From contig DHQK01000288.1 in NCBI GenBank assembly GCA_002411085.1, forward strand, positions 1-21,484: a DNA stretch of 21,484 nucleotides. The letters are read 5' to 3'. A program made the position numbers and the translations under genes. The DNA is from Marinilabilia sp. UBA5340 (GTDB lineage Bacteria; Bacteroidota; Bacteroidia; Bacteroidales; Marinilabiliaceae). Each line of letters starts with the position of its first letter. Within the stretch, counting starts at the first letter, position 1. The notes below the pieces were generated by a model. The model saw only the letters and a list, made by a program, of their open reading frames with translations. It did not search any database and had not been told where the DNA came from. Shown here piece by piece: positions 7,190 through 16,200 of this stretch.

Positions 7190-7233
7190 GAAAAACCGGG
7201 GTGAAAACGTTTGCTTCGGTTTTTCTTTTTTTT
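7190..7233 (+). terminator. Intrinsic terminator after the hydrolase gene
   Basis: GAAAAACCG (7190-7198) pairs perfectly with CGGTTTTTC (7217-7225), and the right arm runs into a T tract of eight. It lies 76 bases after the hydrolase stop and before the tRNA promoter, so it separates the two units. Confidence 0.7.
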
Positions 7234-7257
7234 CTGCTATTTTTAATTCAAAACCAT

Positions 7258-7287
7258 TTTGTGGGAAATATTTTTTTTATACTTTTG
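7258..7287 (+). promoter_or_regulatory. Promoter of the tRNA operon (TTTG - 18 - TACTTTTG)
   Basis: TTTG at 7258-7261 and TACTTTTG at 7280-7287 match the Bacteroidota -33 (TTTG) and -7 (TAnnTTTG) boxes with an 18-base spacer, close to the usual spacing. This is the best promoter in the window. Transcription should begin near 7294, leaving a leader of about 70 bases before tRNA-Gly. Confidence 0.7.
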
Positions 7288-7364
7288 CACCGCCTGACAG
7301 GGAAAGCCCCGGAAGGAAGAACTCAAATCAGTTATTTTTTTGGGTAAAAGAATAAATATAGAAT

Positions 7365-7422
<58 letters not shown>

Positions 7423-7437
<15 letters not shown>

Positions 7438-7525
7438 CAGAGAAAAAGGTGACGAGAAGTCTATCCCGATTTATCGGGAAGTCCCGTTTTTCGCTCAGGG
7501 AAAAAGACGAGAAGTTTTTTCCGAT
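7423..7525 (+). repeat. Tandem duplication of the tRNA-Gly 3' end and flank
   Basis: The 18-base string from the T arm to just past the acceptor stem (7423-7440) recurs exactly at 7481-7498. Similarity continues into the flank: the A-rich run and GACGAGAAGT at 7451-7460 recur at 7506-7515, with a three-base gap and one change between, and each ends in a CCGAT. The copies are offset by 58 bases and flank the REP-like palindrome at 7464-7479. Confidence 0.8.
7464..7479. repeat. REP-like palindrome TCCCGAT-TT-ATCGGGA
   Basis: A 7+7 base inverted repeat with a two-base centre, lying between the two tRNA-Gly 3'-end copies. The same core CCCGAT-NN-ATCGGG appears at 21265-21280 and, with one wobble, at 21288-21303, so it looks like a dispersed intergenic palindrome family. 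Confidence 0.65.
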
Positions 7526-7558
7526 TTTTTTTGAAAAGAGATATTGATAATTGATGTT

Positions 7559-7630
7559 GCCGATGTAGCTCAGTGGTAGAGCGCTTCCTTGGTAAGGAAG
7601 AGGTCACGGGTTCAACTCCCGTCATTGGCT
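7559..7630 (+). tRNA. tRNA-Thr (anticodon GGT)
   Basis: A complete 72-base cloverleaf. The acceptor stem is GCCGATG/CATTGGC (one G-T pair), the D arm GCTC-AGTGGTA-GAGC, the anticodon arm CTTCC-TTGGTAA-GGAAG with anticodon GGT reading ACC/ACU, and the T arm ACGGG-TTCAACT-CCCGT; the discriminator base is T. CCA is not encoded. It is co-transcribed with tRNA-Gly, 121 bases upstream, and is followed directly by a terminator. Confidence 0.97.
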
Positions 7631-7634
7631 CTGG

Positions 7635-7676
7635 AAACCTTCACTTATAGTGGAGGTTTTTTTTTGTTTTTTTTTT
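7635..7676 (+). terminator. Strong intrinsic terminator of the tRNA operon
   Basis: AAACCTTCAC (7635-7644) pairs with GTGGAGGTTT (7650-7659), a 10-bp stem with one G-U and loop TTATA, followed by nearly 20 T's broken by one G. It begins five bases after tRNA-Thr. Confidence 0.9.
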
Positions 7677-7716
7677 CGGCTATGGTGTGAAACAAAGCAT
7701 GTCGCACTGATCTTTC

Positions 7717-10700
7717 CTAATCCCCTTTCTTTATTATTTTGATGCGATGTGCTTCTCCCTGATCCGATTGAATGATCATCATGTAAATCCCTGTTTTGTA
7801 ATGTGAAAAGTCCCATTCTACAGGTTTGCCACCGCTTGTGGTCTTGTTGTCAATTAATTTACCGGTGAGATCATATATCGAAATTTCAACAATGCCGATG
7901 GGGAGATGACGAATAGTAGCTGTCGCTTCAACCGGATTGGGTGACAGGGTTACCTTGTTGGCATGTTTTTCACTTATGCTGCTGCTGGCCACACTCATGG
8001 AAATTTCAATGCTCTTATTGGAATTGGCATCAAGGGTGTCCTTAAAGTCGTTGTATTCAAGTGCAGCAACAGTGTATTCCATGTCCGTTGCCTGAGGAAC
8101 TTTGGTAAATGTCACACTGCCTGAAGCATCCGTTGTTTTGGTTTCATTGTTGAACGTTATTTTTGCTCCCTCCAGAAGCATTCCGTTTTTATCTTTTATC
8201 GTAAAAGATATTGAATATCCGGATTCCACCCAGATGGTTTCCGAAAAGGCAGATTGCATATTAACATCGGGGTAAACAGCTCTGACTTTGTATTCATAAT
8301 CACCTAAATCGGGGACCTGATCGTTGTAAGTATTGTTCGAGAATCCGTAGGTTCTTCCTATTTCCAGATTGTCCCTGTATATTGCATATTCCACATTCCC
8401 TGAATAGAAGGTTGGAGAGCCTGTGGCATACCGTCTGCTGATATTTTTCTGATATTTGGTTGGGAAAGTGGTTTCATTTCTGGCAGTTTTACGGATATTA
8501 GTAACGGGAGGGGCACCGGGAAATGGATCGGTATTTAAATCTCCTAATTGTGATCCCACTCTCAGGTCGTCAAGCAACAGAACAAAAGTGTCTTCTCCTT
8601 TATTCTGGATAGCCAGCTCTACCTTTTGTCCCAGATAGGATGATAAATCATATTCCAAACGTGTCCAGGAAACAGGAACTTCATAGTTTTGGTACAATGT
8701 TTCCCAAGTGGATTGTCCTGCGGGTCTGATTTTTACATCAATGGTCTCGAAGCCCCATCCATTATTTGCCAGACTCCTTGCCATGAAAGAGAAGTAATCT
8801 CCCTCGGTGACCTCAATCTGGGGGGAGATCAGCCAGTCATCACTGGGTACACTCCGTGCAGCAAAAGCGGCAAGTACCTTATTGCCAGACCAGGCAGAAA
8901 TGTCATATTCCATCTGCAGAATTTCTTTATCGTAGACATCCAGGATCATGAAAGCCAGTGCTTCTCCTTCGTGTGGCCATACAATACTATGGATACCATA
9001 AGTTGCATCCTGATCCTTATCCATAAATTCCCATCCTCCGATGCTGGTAGAATAAGGCTGGTATATTTCAAAATTTTCATTGATGACAGGGTTCCAGGTC
9101 AATTCAATGTTTTTGTAATCAGTGACGGAAATTGGGTTGTCGGGCCCCAGTGGATCAAATGGCCTGAGATTGAGCTGAACTGTTTTGGTGTTGTCAGGTA
9201 AAAAACGGGTTGACTTGCTGTGGAAACCTTCACTTTGAACATCAACATGGGTGTACAGTGTGCTGTGTATTACTTGCGTGGTTACTTTTCCATCTGTGCC
9301 GGTGAAGATCGTGTCTTGTTCAAATATCACCATTGCATTTTCGATGGGATTGGTATCAATATCAGTAATAAAAAAGGAAAGATTATAGATGTTGGGCGCT
9401 GTTGAGATAGTTGCCAAGGCTGGATTTAACTGATAGCAATTGTCAGCAGAAGAGTATTCATAGAATGCCAGATGGTAATCGGTAGTGTGCTCAAGGCCGG
9501 ACAGGGAAAACTCATTGCCAGTACCATTGTATACCACATAAGTATTTGATCCGATATTCGTTCCACTGCCAAAGGTGGTGCTTGCTGTATAATTGGTTCC
9601 ATCGACCGGGAGATCGACAATGGGGAGGTCTTTACGTGCTAAAACCAAAAGAGCGTCACCGTCCCCTCTGCTATAGGATATATTCATAGAGGTTTTGGTA
9701 ATGCTGGATGTTGCAATATTCGTTACAGGAAGCTCTGGTTTTGTCTGGCACGGGGTGGTGTTGAATATTTCAACAAAATCTATTCCCACGCCATGCCCGT
9801 AATTGGATGTGGCTTCAAAGGCGATTTGGCAAGGTTCAGAAACCGGTATTTCCAGTATCCGGGCTGTCCACTCAGGAATGTCTCCGGTATAATGAGCCAA
9901 TGTTTCCCAGGTTCCGGTACTTATCGGACGGATGAGTACTTTTAATTCATCCTGGTCAGTTTCCCAAAGGGGTTGGAGATGCCTGAATCGGAGTCCGTAG
10001 CTTTGTCCGCTTTCGAGGTTGAAAACCGGAGAGATAAGCCGTGTGGTTTTGGATGAATAGGATTCCTGATAAAAGGAAGCGTAAACATTACCCGAGAAGG
10101 CAGGGATTATGGCTTCTCCGTTATTCAGGGTGTCATTGGTCCAGTTCAAAGTACCAGTTATATACTCCTGGAGCCAATTACCCAGTCCGTTTTCAAAATC
10201 CTCAACCCAGGGGAATGAGGAGACAGGATCTGGACTGGTGACAGCTTCTGCTTTCATGCTATTGGAATAGGAGGTGCCTTTGTCACTCCAAATTGAATAA
10301 AAATAGCGCGTAGAGGAGCTCAGATTGTCGTGTAAAAATTGTTGGAGTGAATTGCCATAGTACAGTACGGTTCCACCTCCTTCAATGGCATCTCCGGGAT
10401 TGTAACCGGCACCATTTACAGGCGTCCCAAAAGTGTTGGTATTGTTCCAGGCCAGTAAAACTGGCAATTCTGTGTTGTTCAAAGTGCCTGGAGTCCAACT
10501 CACAGAAATGCTTTTTTCATTTGTGGCAACGGCATCAAACTCAATGGGGGAGCCATCCTGAAATGCCATGAAATCGAAAGTAATGGTTCCGTTGGAGTGC
10601 AGGATGTTGGTGATGCTGCGGTTGAAGCCCGTTCCGTCCCAGGTGGTCATGCCCGGATCACTAGTGTCCGTAAGTTCGGTTACATTGGCGGTTCCGGGAA

Positions 10701-12129
10701 AAGGGCAGGAGGCAGCATTGACAATGTGATTGGCAGCGATGGGATAAAACCCCTGATGCTCGTCAATATTGATGGTGTTGGAAGGCCTCCTTTGGTTGAT
10801 GAAATCTTCATCGGCATGATAAATCAGCATCCCGCTTTCGTAAAGAAAAGCGTCGAAGCCCGTTTTTTGCCGGTTTTCAATAAGCAGGTACTCGCTTGCA
10901 ACCGGACTGTTTACCCTTAAAACACTGGCAGAGGTGCTAACCGGTTCCAATGTGATATTTGCAGGATCCTGAATGGTTTCAACCTTCACCCATCCCAGCT
11001 CAGCCTTTGAAAAGGGGTTGTGATGGGCCGGGGATGATCCTGCAGGAGCTCCGTTGTAGGTTCCGCCTGCCATGATGTCCCAGCGGCCTGTTCCGTCAAA
11101 GAATCCGTTGGTTTCATCATCAATATCGTAAAAATCCGGAAGTCCCAGGTTGTGACCAAATTCATGACAGATTACACCAATGGTATTTATATCTCCGGAG
11201 ACACTTCTTAACTCCGGCTGAATGGTGTATTGATCAATTACTACGCCATTGAAGGTGCGTTGGGATGCACCGATGCCGGCAGCAGAAAAAGAGTGTGAGT
11301 GTGACCAGATGTCATTCTCGTTGCCTGTTAATTCCTGTCCTGTACCTTGATGTATGATGGATATTCCTTCTACCAGTCCATCTCCATCATTGTCATATTT
11401 GGAGAAGTCGATTCCCGCATCTGCAGCAGCTTCTATTGCATGAAGTGCGAATTCTTTCCATTTGGCCTCTGGTCCATAATAATCATGAGTCCCAGGCACA
11501 GTCACCCAGTCATAGACAGTGGTGTTAATACTGAGCTTTCCTTTACTTACTTCTTCATAGTAATCTTTGAAACTGCCGGATCCGTTGTAATCCGGTAAAT
11601 TCATGAAATCGTCAAAAGTAGTACGGGGGTAGGTTGGTGAAGTGTCCGAAAAGTTTACCAGTAAAACGAGCAGGTTTGGTGATCCCGAGGAGGGAAAGAA
11701 AGTTTCCATCGTACCACTTTTGAGTGGTGAGGCAAATTTTTCCGCCCTTTTTTTGAGAATGTCTTTGCGCGATACTCCTATATTCTTTGGGGTAGAGGAG
11801 AGGAAATTTTGCTCCGAAATGCTCCTCTGGTTGGGATTAGTGGCTTTTATTCCGGAAGAAACGATAAGTCCTGATTTGAGTTGAGCGGCATATTCAAAAA
11901 AGCCATTTTCTGTGCGGAGGATACGGTAACCATCACGGGTCGTAATCCAGTTATACCACTCATCACCGTGTTGTTGGATTGTTAGTACAGATCCGTCGGG
12001 CTGCACAATATCGCGGGGGAAAGGATAAGCGCCTACAGAGAACGCCGGTGTGGTATAGATTACTGACTGGAAAAAAACCAATAAAAATGTGGCAACAATA
12101 AACTTTTTTCTGGTAGAAAACTTCCCCAT
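7717..12129 (-). CDS. Secreted M6-family zinc metalloprotease with T9SS sorting domain
   Basis: A very large (1,470-residue) exported protease. A signal peptide (RKK, then a hydrophobic stretch ending near TTPAFS) is followed by an immune-inhibitor-A-like M6 catalytic domain. That domain shows the calcium-loop-like DNDGDGLVEG (about 246-255), the zinc site HEFGHNLGLPDFYD (about 322-335, catalytic Glu in HEFGH) and the downstream WDIMAGG methionine turn. The remainder is modular: fibronectin-like repeats, two MAM/cleaved-adhesin-like domains (FENGLGNWLQ ... IDFVEIF; NFEIYQPYS ... DDWLISPQI), and a carboxypeptidase-regulatory-like fold near the end. The last 80 residues (LSPNPVEATATI ... YDLTGKLI ... 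YKTGIYMMII) form a type A T9SS sorting domain, so it is probably exported across the outer membrane by T9SS. I start at the ATG at 12129, which has AGGAAGA just upstream; a GTG at 12141 would add four residues. It is likely nutritional or proteolytic, not a toxin by any direct evidence. Confidence 0.9.
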   Translation of the reverse strand: MGKFSTRKKFIVATFLLVFFQSVIYTTPAFSVGAYPFPRDIVQPDGSVLTIQQHGDEWYNWITTRDGYRILRTENGFFEYAAQLKSGLIVSSGIKATNPNQRSISEQNFLSSTPKNIGVSRKDILKKRAEKFASPLKSGTMETFFPSSGSPNLLVLLVNFSDTSPTYPRTTFDDFMNLPDYNGSGSFKDYYEEVSKGKLSINTTVYDWVTVPGTHDYYGPEAKWKEFALHAIEAAADAGIDFSKYDNDGDGLVEGISIIHQGTGQELTGNENDIWSHSHSFSAAGIGASQRTFNGVVIDQYTIQPELRSVSGDINTIGVICHEFGHNLGLPDFYDIDDETNGFFDGTGRWDIMAGGTYNGAPAGSSPAHHNPFSKAELGWVKVETIQDPANITLEPVSTSASVLRVNSPVASEYLLIENRQKTGFDAFLYESGMLIYHADEDFINQRRPSNTINIDEHQGFYPIAANHIVNAASCPFPGTANVTELTDTSDPGMTTWDGTGFNRSITNILHSNGTITFDFMAFQDGSPIEFDAVATNEKSISVSWTPGTLNNTELPVLLAWNNTNTFGTPVNGAGYNPGDAIEGGGTVLYYGNSLQQFLHDNLSSSTRYFYSIWSDKGTSYSNSMKAEAVTSPDPVSSFPWVEDFENGLGNWLQEYITGTLNWTNDTLNNGEAIIPAFSGNVYASFYQESYSSKTTRLISPVFNLESGQSYGLRFRHLQPLWETDQDELKVLIRPISTGTWETLAHYTGDIPEWTARILEIPVSEPCQIAFEATSNYGHGVGIDFVEIFNTTPCQTKPELPVTNIATSSITKTSMNISYSRGDGDALLVLARKDLPIVDLPVDGTNYTASTTFGSGTNIGSNTYVVYNGTGNEFSLSGLEHTTDYHLAFYEYSSADNCYQLNPALATISTAPNIYNLSFFITDIDTNPIENAMVIFEQDTIFTGTDGKVTTQVIHSTLYTHVDVQSEGFHSKSTRFLPDNTKTVQLNLRPFDPLGPDNPISVTDYKNIELTWNPVINENFEIYQPYSTSIGGWEFMDKDQDATYGIHSIVWPHEGEALAFMILDVYDKEILQMEYDISAWSGNKVLAAFAARSVPSDDWLISPQIEVTEGDYFSFMARSLANNGWGFETIDVKIRPAGQSTWETLYQNYEVPVSWTRLEYDLSSYLGQKVELAIQNKGEDTFVLLLDDLRVGSQLGDLNTDPFPGAPPVTNIRKTARNETTFPTKYQKNISRRYATGSPTFYSGNVEYAIYRDNLEIGRTYGFSNNTYNDQVPDLGDYEYKVRAVYPDVNMQSAFSETIWVESGYSISFTIKDKNGMLLEGAKITFNNETKTTDASGSVTFTKVPQATDMEYTVAALEYNDFKDTLDANSNKSIEISMSVASSSISEKHANKVTLSPNPVEATATIRHLPIGIVEISIYDLTGKLIDNKTTSGGKPVEWDFSHYKTGIYMMIIQSDQGEAHRIKIIKKGD

Positions 12130-12159
12130 GTTCTTCCTCACTTAATGAATTGCAGAAAA

Positions 12160-12173
12160 GTCAGGCCCCTGAC
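12160..12173. promoter_or_regulatory. Short palindrome GTCAGG-CC-CCTGAC in the protease leader
   Basis: A 6+6 inverted repeat with a two-base centre lies between the protease -7 box and its start codon, inside the predicted leader. It could be an operator or a small leader structure; nothing more can be said from one copy. Confidence 0.35.
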
Positions 12174-12178
12174 TTGAA

Positions 12179-12208
12179 CTTGTAAATTACCTCAAATATA
12201 TACCTTTG
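12179..12208 (+). promoter_or_regulatory. Promoter of the EamA permease (CTTG - 18 - TACCTTTG)
   Basis: TACCTTTG at 12201-12208 is an exact TAnnTTTG box and CTTG at 12179-12182 is a three-of-four match to the -33 box, spaced 18 bases apart. It would start transcription about 45 bases before the permease ATG. Confidence 0.55.
12193..12200 (-). promoter_or_regulatory. Likely promoter (-7 box TATATTTG) of the M6 protease
   Basis: On the minus strand TATATTTG matches TAnnTTTG, 63 bases before the protease ATG. A TTTG lies upstream at 12223-12226, but the spacer of 22 bases is longer than usual. It abuts the plus-strand -7 box at 12201-12208. Confidence 0.45.
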
Positions 12209-12262
12209 TAAACGAAATACAGCAAAAAAAGTTCCAAAAGCGATACGCGCGAATGGATTGAT

Positions 12263-13198
12263 ATGAAAAATACGATACCACTGATGTTGTCGAAAATTAA
12301 GAGTACTACGTTTCTTGCCATATTGGCTTGTTTTTTATGGTCAACCGCTTTTGTGGGAATAAAAATTGGCCTTGAATATACTTCGCCCATGCAGTTTGCC
12401 GGCACACGGTTTTTTCTTTCCGGACTGATGCTTTTACCTTTGGTGAGCTCGTGGAGTCGTTTGCGAGAAGACTTAAAAATGCATTTTCCTGTGTTCCTTA
12501 AAATAGCTTTTTTTCAGACTTTTGTATTGTACACCTTGTTCTATCAGGGTATCAATCTGGTAGAGGGGGCCACTACTGCGATAATTATCGGTTCTCAGCC
12601 TCTTTTTACTGCATTGGTGGCACATATTTCACTGAAAAACGATTTGCTGACAATGCGGAAATTCAGAACCATCATTATTGGCATTGTTGGCATTGTGATG
12701 GTGGCTTTTGAAAAGGGGATGAATTTTTCAGGAAGCACCCTTTATGGCCAGCTTACAGGGGTTGGCTTATTGGTTTTGGCCAATATGGCATCCGGTTATG
12801 GAAATGTTTTGGTTAGCCGGCAAAGCGATTTAAAGATTTCACCCGTTGGACTTAGTGCAGTTCAGTTAATTATAGGAGGCCTGGGATTGTTTTCGATTTC
12901 TTTTTTTGTAGAGCCGTTTCATGGATTTGTTTTTGAGTGGCCCTACTATGTCTCCCTTTTCTGGTTGAGCTTTTTGTCGGCCGCTGCTTTTGCGCTGTGG
13001 TTTACCCTGCTGAACCGACCCGGGGTAAAAGTTTCCGATTTAAATATCTGGAAGTTCATAATTCCGGTTTTCGGGGCCCTTTTCAGCTGGTTGATTATTC
13101 CTGACGAGGTGCCCACAGTGCTTCAAATTGCAGGCATGTTTTTTATTGGACTCTCTTTGGTTTTGTATAACCTGCAAAACCGCAAAAGGAGATTGTAA
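12263..13198 (+). CDS. EamA/DMT-family permease, ten transmembrane helices
   Basis: A 311-residue inner-membrane protein of the drug/metabolite transporter superfamily. It has two tandem EamA units of about five helices each, the first opening with FLAILACFLWSTAFVGIKIG (18-37), where the W-S/G-x-x-F-x-x-x-K pattern near the first helix is typical. A second set runs from about residue 165 to 303 and ends in a basic tail (NRKRRL). Length and layout are standard. Members export amino acids, purine-related metabolites or drugs; the substrate cannot be deduced here. It is a single gene, divergent from the M6 protease with abutting promoter boxes and convergent with the sensor kinase, 18 bases away without an obvious terminator. 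The ATG at 12263 is the first in frame after the predicted promoter and is chosen for that reason. Confidence 0.88.
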   Translation: MKNTIPLMLSKIKSTTFLAILACFLWSTAFVGIKIGLEYTSPMQFAGTRFFLSGLMLLPLVSSWSRLREDLKMHFPVFLKIAFFQTFVLYTLFYQGINLVEGATTAIIIGSQPLFTALVAHISLKNDLLTMRKFRTIIIGIVGIVMVAFEKGMNFSGSTLYGQLTGVGLLVLANMASGYGNVLVSRQSDLKISPVGLSAVQLIIGGLGLFSISFFVEPFHGFVFEWPYYVSLFWLSFLSAAAFALWFTLLNRPGVKVSDLNIWKFIIPVFGALFSWLIIPDEVPTVLQIAGMFFIGLSLVLYNLQNRKRRL

Positions 13199-13216
13199 CT
13201 TTACCTTTCAAACCGT

Positions 13217-16200
13217 TTATTTTCCCCTTGTGTTGTATGGGATGTAAAAATAAAAGGAGGTTCCCTGTCCGGGGAATGATCGCATGGAAATGTCTCCTCC
13301 CAGGGCCGGAAGAATACTTTTGACGATGCTCAATCCCAGTCCCATGCCACCATAAATGGACTGTCCGGAATTTTCAGCCTTCCGGAAGGGTTGAAAGACA
13401 TATTTTTGTTCTTTTTCGGGAATCCCAATCCCTGTATCTTCCACCATGAAAACCAACGCTCTGTGCGGTGGGTCTTGTATCTCCAGATCGGGGATGAAGG
13501 ACTGTAGATCATGATTGCTGAATTTTTCAACCGACAGTTTTATGTAGCCGTCAGCGGTAAATTTCAAAGCATTTCCCATGAGGTTGGTTATTACCTGCCG
13601 CAGTCTGTGCTCATCAGTATAGATTGAAACTTCTTTGAGCGAATCAGGAATGTCCAGAATTAATTCCAATCCGGTTTTTTTCTGAGGTTGGAACTCAAGT
13701 GTCTTCATTATATTGGAAAGAAACGGGCCCAATTTTACCGAGTGAAACTGTACATTCATCTGGCCTGTTTCTATTCGGCTGATATCAATGATATCATTGA
13801 TTAAAGCCAATAGGTTTTCTCCTGACTGCTGTATCATGGAAATAAATTCTGCTTTGTCCTGATCGGACAATTGCATACTGCTTAGAAGGGTGGAGAAGCC
13901 TACAATGGCATTCATCGGAGTTCTGATTTCGTGCGAAAGATTAGCCAGAAAGGCAGTTTTCAAACGGTCAGATTCCTCGGCTTTTTTCTTTGCTTTTTCC
14001 AGATCGGCAGTACGGCGTGCCACTAATTCTTTTAGGTCGTGTCGGTGTATTTCCAGTTCTTGATTCTGAGCCATCACCTGGCGTTGGCTCTCTCTGAGTT
14101 CCCGGATTGCTTTTTGAAGATTGTGGGTTTTTTCACGCACCATTCCTGCCAGAACAATTTTTTGACGGTTGAGCAGGCGCATGCGCAACATAAAAACCAT
14201 CAAAATCAGGAGCGCAACAAAAGCGGTAAAAGCCCAGGAAAACCAGGGTTTGTGGTAGAAAGGAGCATTGACAAAGATGTTCAGATAGTCTCCCTCTTCA
14301 TTCCAAACATAATGATTATTGGCTCCTTTTACGCTCAATCGGTATTTTCCGGGAGGGAGATTGGAGTATGAAATGTTGTGGATGGCTGAAGCTTCAGACC
14401 ATTGTTCATCAAATCCTTCGAGTTTCCAGCGAATCATATTCTTTTCGGGATGGCTGAAGTTTAACACCGAAACATCAAAAGAAATGTTATCACGGCCAAA
14501 AGGTATTTCAATTTCCCTGGATGTAACTTCTTCTACGTCAATGGCCGTTTGACCACCTATGGAACTGTTTGGGTTGCCTGTATAGTAACTAGAAATATAA
14601 ACCGGAGGTTTGTAATTGTTGAGTTGTATATTTTGAGGATCGAACCACACAAACCCGTTGATGCCGCCCATCATGATTTCATTATCAGCAGTTACGAATA
14701 CTGCACGTTCGTTAAACTCCTGACAGAATGTTCCTTCGTCAATGCCGAACTCTTGCAGCTCCTTGGAAGATGGATTCAGACGGGTAATGCCGTAATCGGT
14801 GGATATCCATAGGTTTTGATCCGGATCGGTGCATACAGCATAGGTGTTGGTAGAAAGGGTTTGTGTAGCAAATTCATCACTGAATTGCTGTGTTTGGGTA
14901 TTGAATCTGAGTAAACCACTGCCGAATGTTGCAAGCCAGATGTAATCATCGTTTTTCGAAGCCATGGATAGAACGTAGTTACCACGGGTAATATTTTGAT
15001 TGTTATTGTTTTTAAGCAGGGTGGGGATCCTTTTGAAATTTTCGGTTTCTGTATCGAAAAGAATCAGAAATTCGTTTTTGGCCCCGATCCAGCATTTTTG
15101 CTCCTGGTGTGTCAATAAGAAATCGGTGACAGGCACAAACTGCATCTCCCATTCGTTCAGTGGAAACGGGTGGGGGATGTAGGAATTATCCAGAGGATTA
15201 AAAATGATAATTCCAGCCTGAGATGCGATCCAGATTTTATTGTCGCTAGTAACTTTCAGACTGCTAAGGCTATTAATTCTTTGTTCGGAAACTGAATCCA
15301 CACTAAATGTATGTCGTTGAAAAGTATCTCCGGATAGGTTGGTTTCCAGTAGTCCGTTGGAGGTAGCCAGGAATATTCTGCCATTCAGATCAATCCCGTC
15401 TCTTACGATATTTTCTTTCTTCCCGTAGTCCGTATCCAGAATATTTATGAATTCTTTATTGGGGCTCTTTTCCCGAAAAAGACCATCAAGCGACCAAAAC
15501 CATTTGCGCTTGCGGGAATCTTCCATCAGAAAAAAAACGGAAGTATTTTGAGCGTCCGAGAGTTTTCGGAGATCATAACTTTTAAAAATGTGTTTGTGGA
15601 AATCAATAAAAGAAAGCCCTGCCGGAGTTCCGGCAAATAAGAGCGGCTGGTGTCCATAGAACTCCAGATCGTTGATCTGGTTGTTTATGAGATCTCCGTT
15701 CTTTTCGGAAGCTGTAAAGTTTTGAAGGTGCCGGCAGGTAGAATCCGTTTTAAAAATCCCGTTGTTCAGGGTTCCAATCCAGATGTTATCCTTATGGTCG
15801 ATAGTGATGGAGGTAATTTGTTGGATCTTTTCTTCGGAGCCGGATCTCAGGGGTTTAGCTTTCATTTCGGCCCATTCCCATAGTCTGTTGGAACCGGCCA
15901 ATATGATTTTTCCTGATGAAAGCTCTGCTATGTCCCGGATCCAGTTCTCCCGGTCTGAATTGTGGGGGAATTCTGTAGCCTCATGAATAAGCATTCCGGT
16001 TTCATCAAAAATGAAAAGTCCTCTGGTGGTTCCGGCGAAGATTCTGTTTCCAATCTTTTGAATGTTGAAAACAGTGAAGTTCATTTCATTGTTTTTTGAC
16101 TTTACTCTTTCGAAGGAAACAGGCTTTTTGTGTTTATTCAATTTTACTTTAATGAGCCCTTGAGGATTTGCTCCCAGGAGCAAGAGGGAGTCATTTATTT

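Noticed and set aside
8689..9201. 170-codon plus-strand frame opposite the M6 protease
   Set aside because: Antisense shadow of the adhesin-like part of the protease; no recognisable domain.
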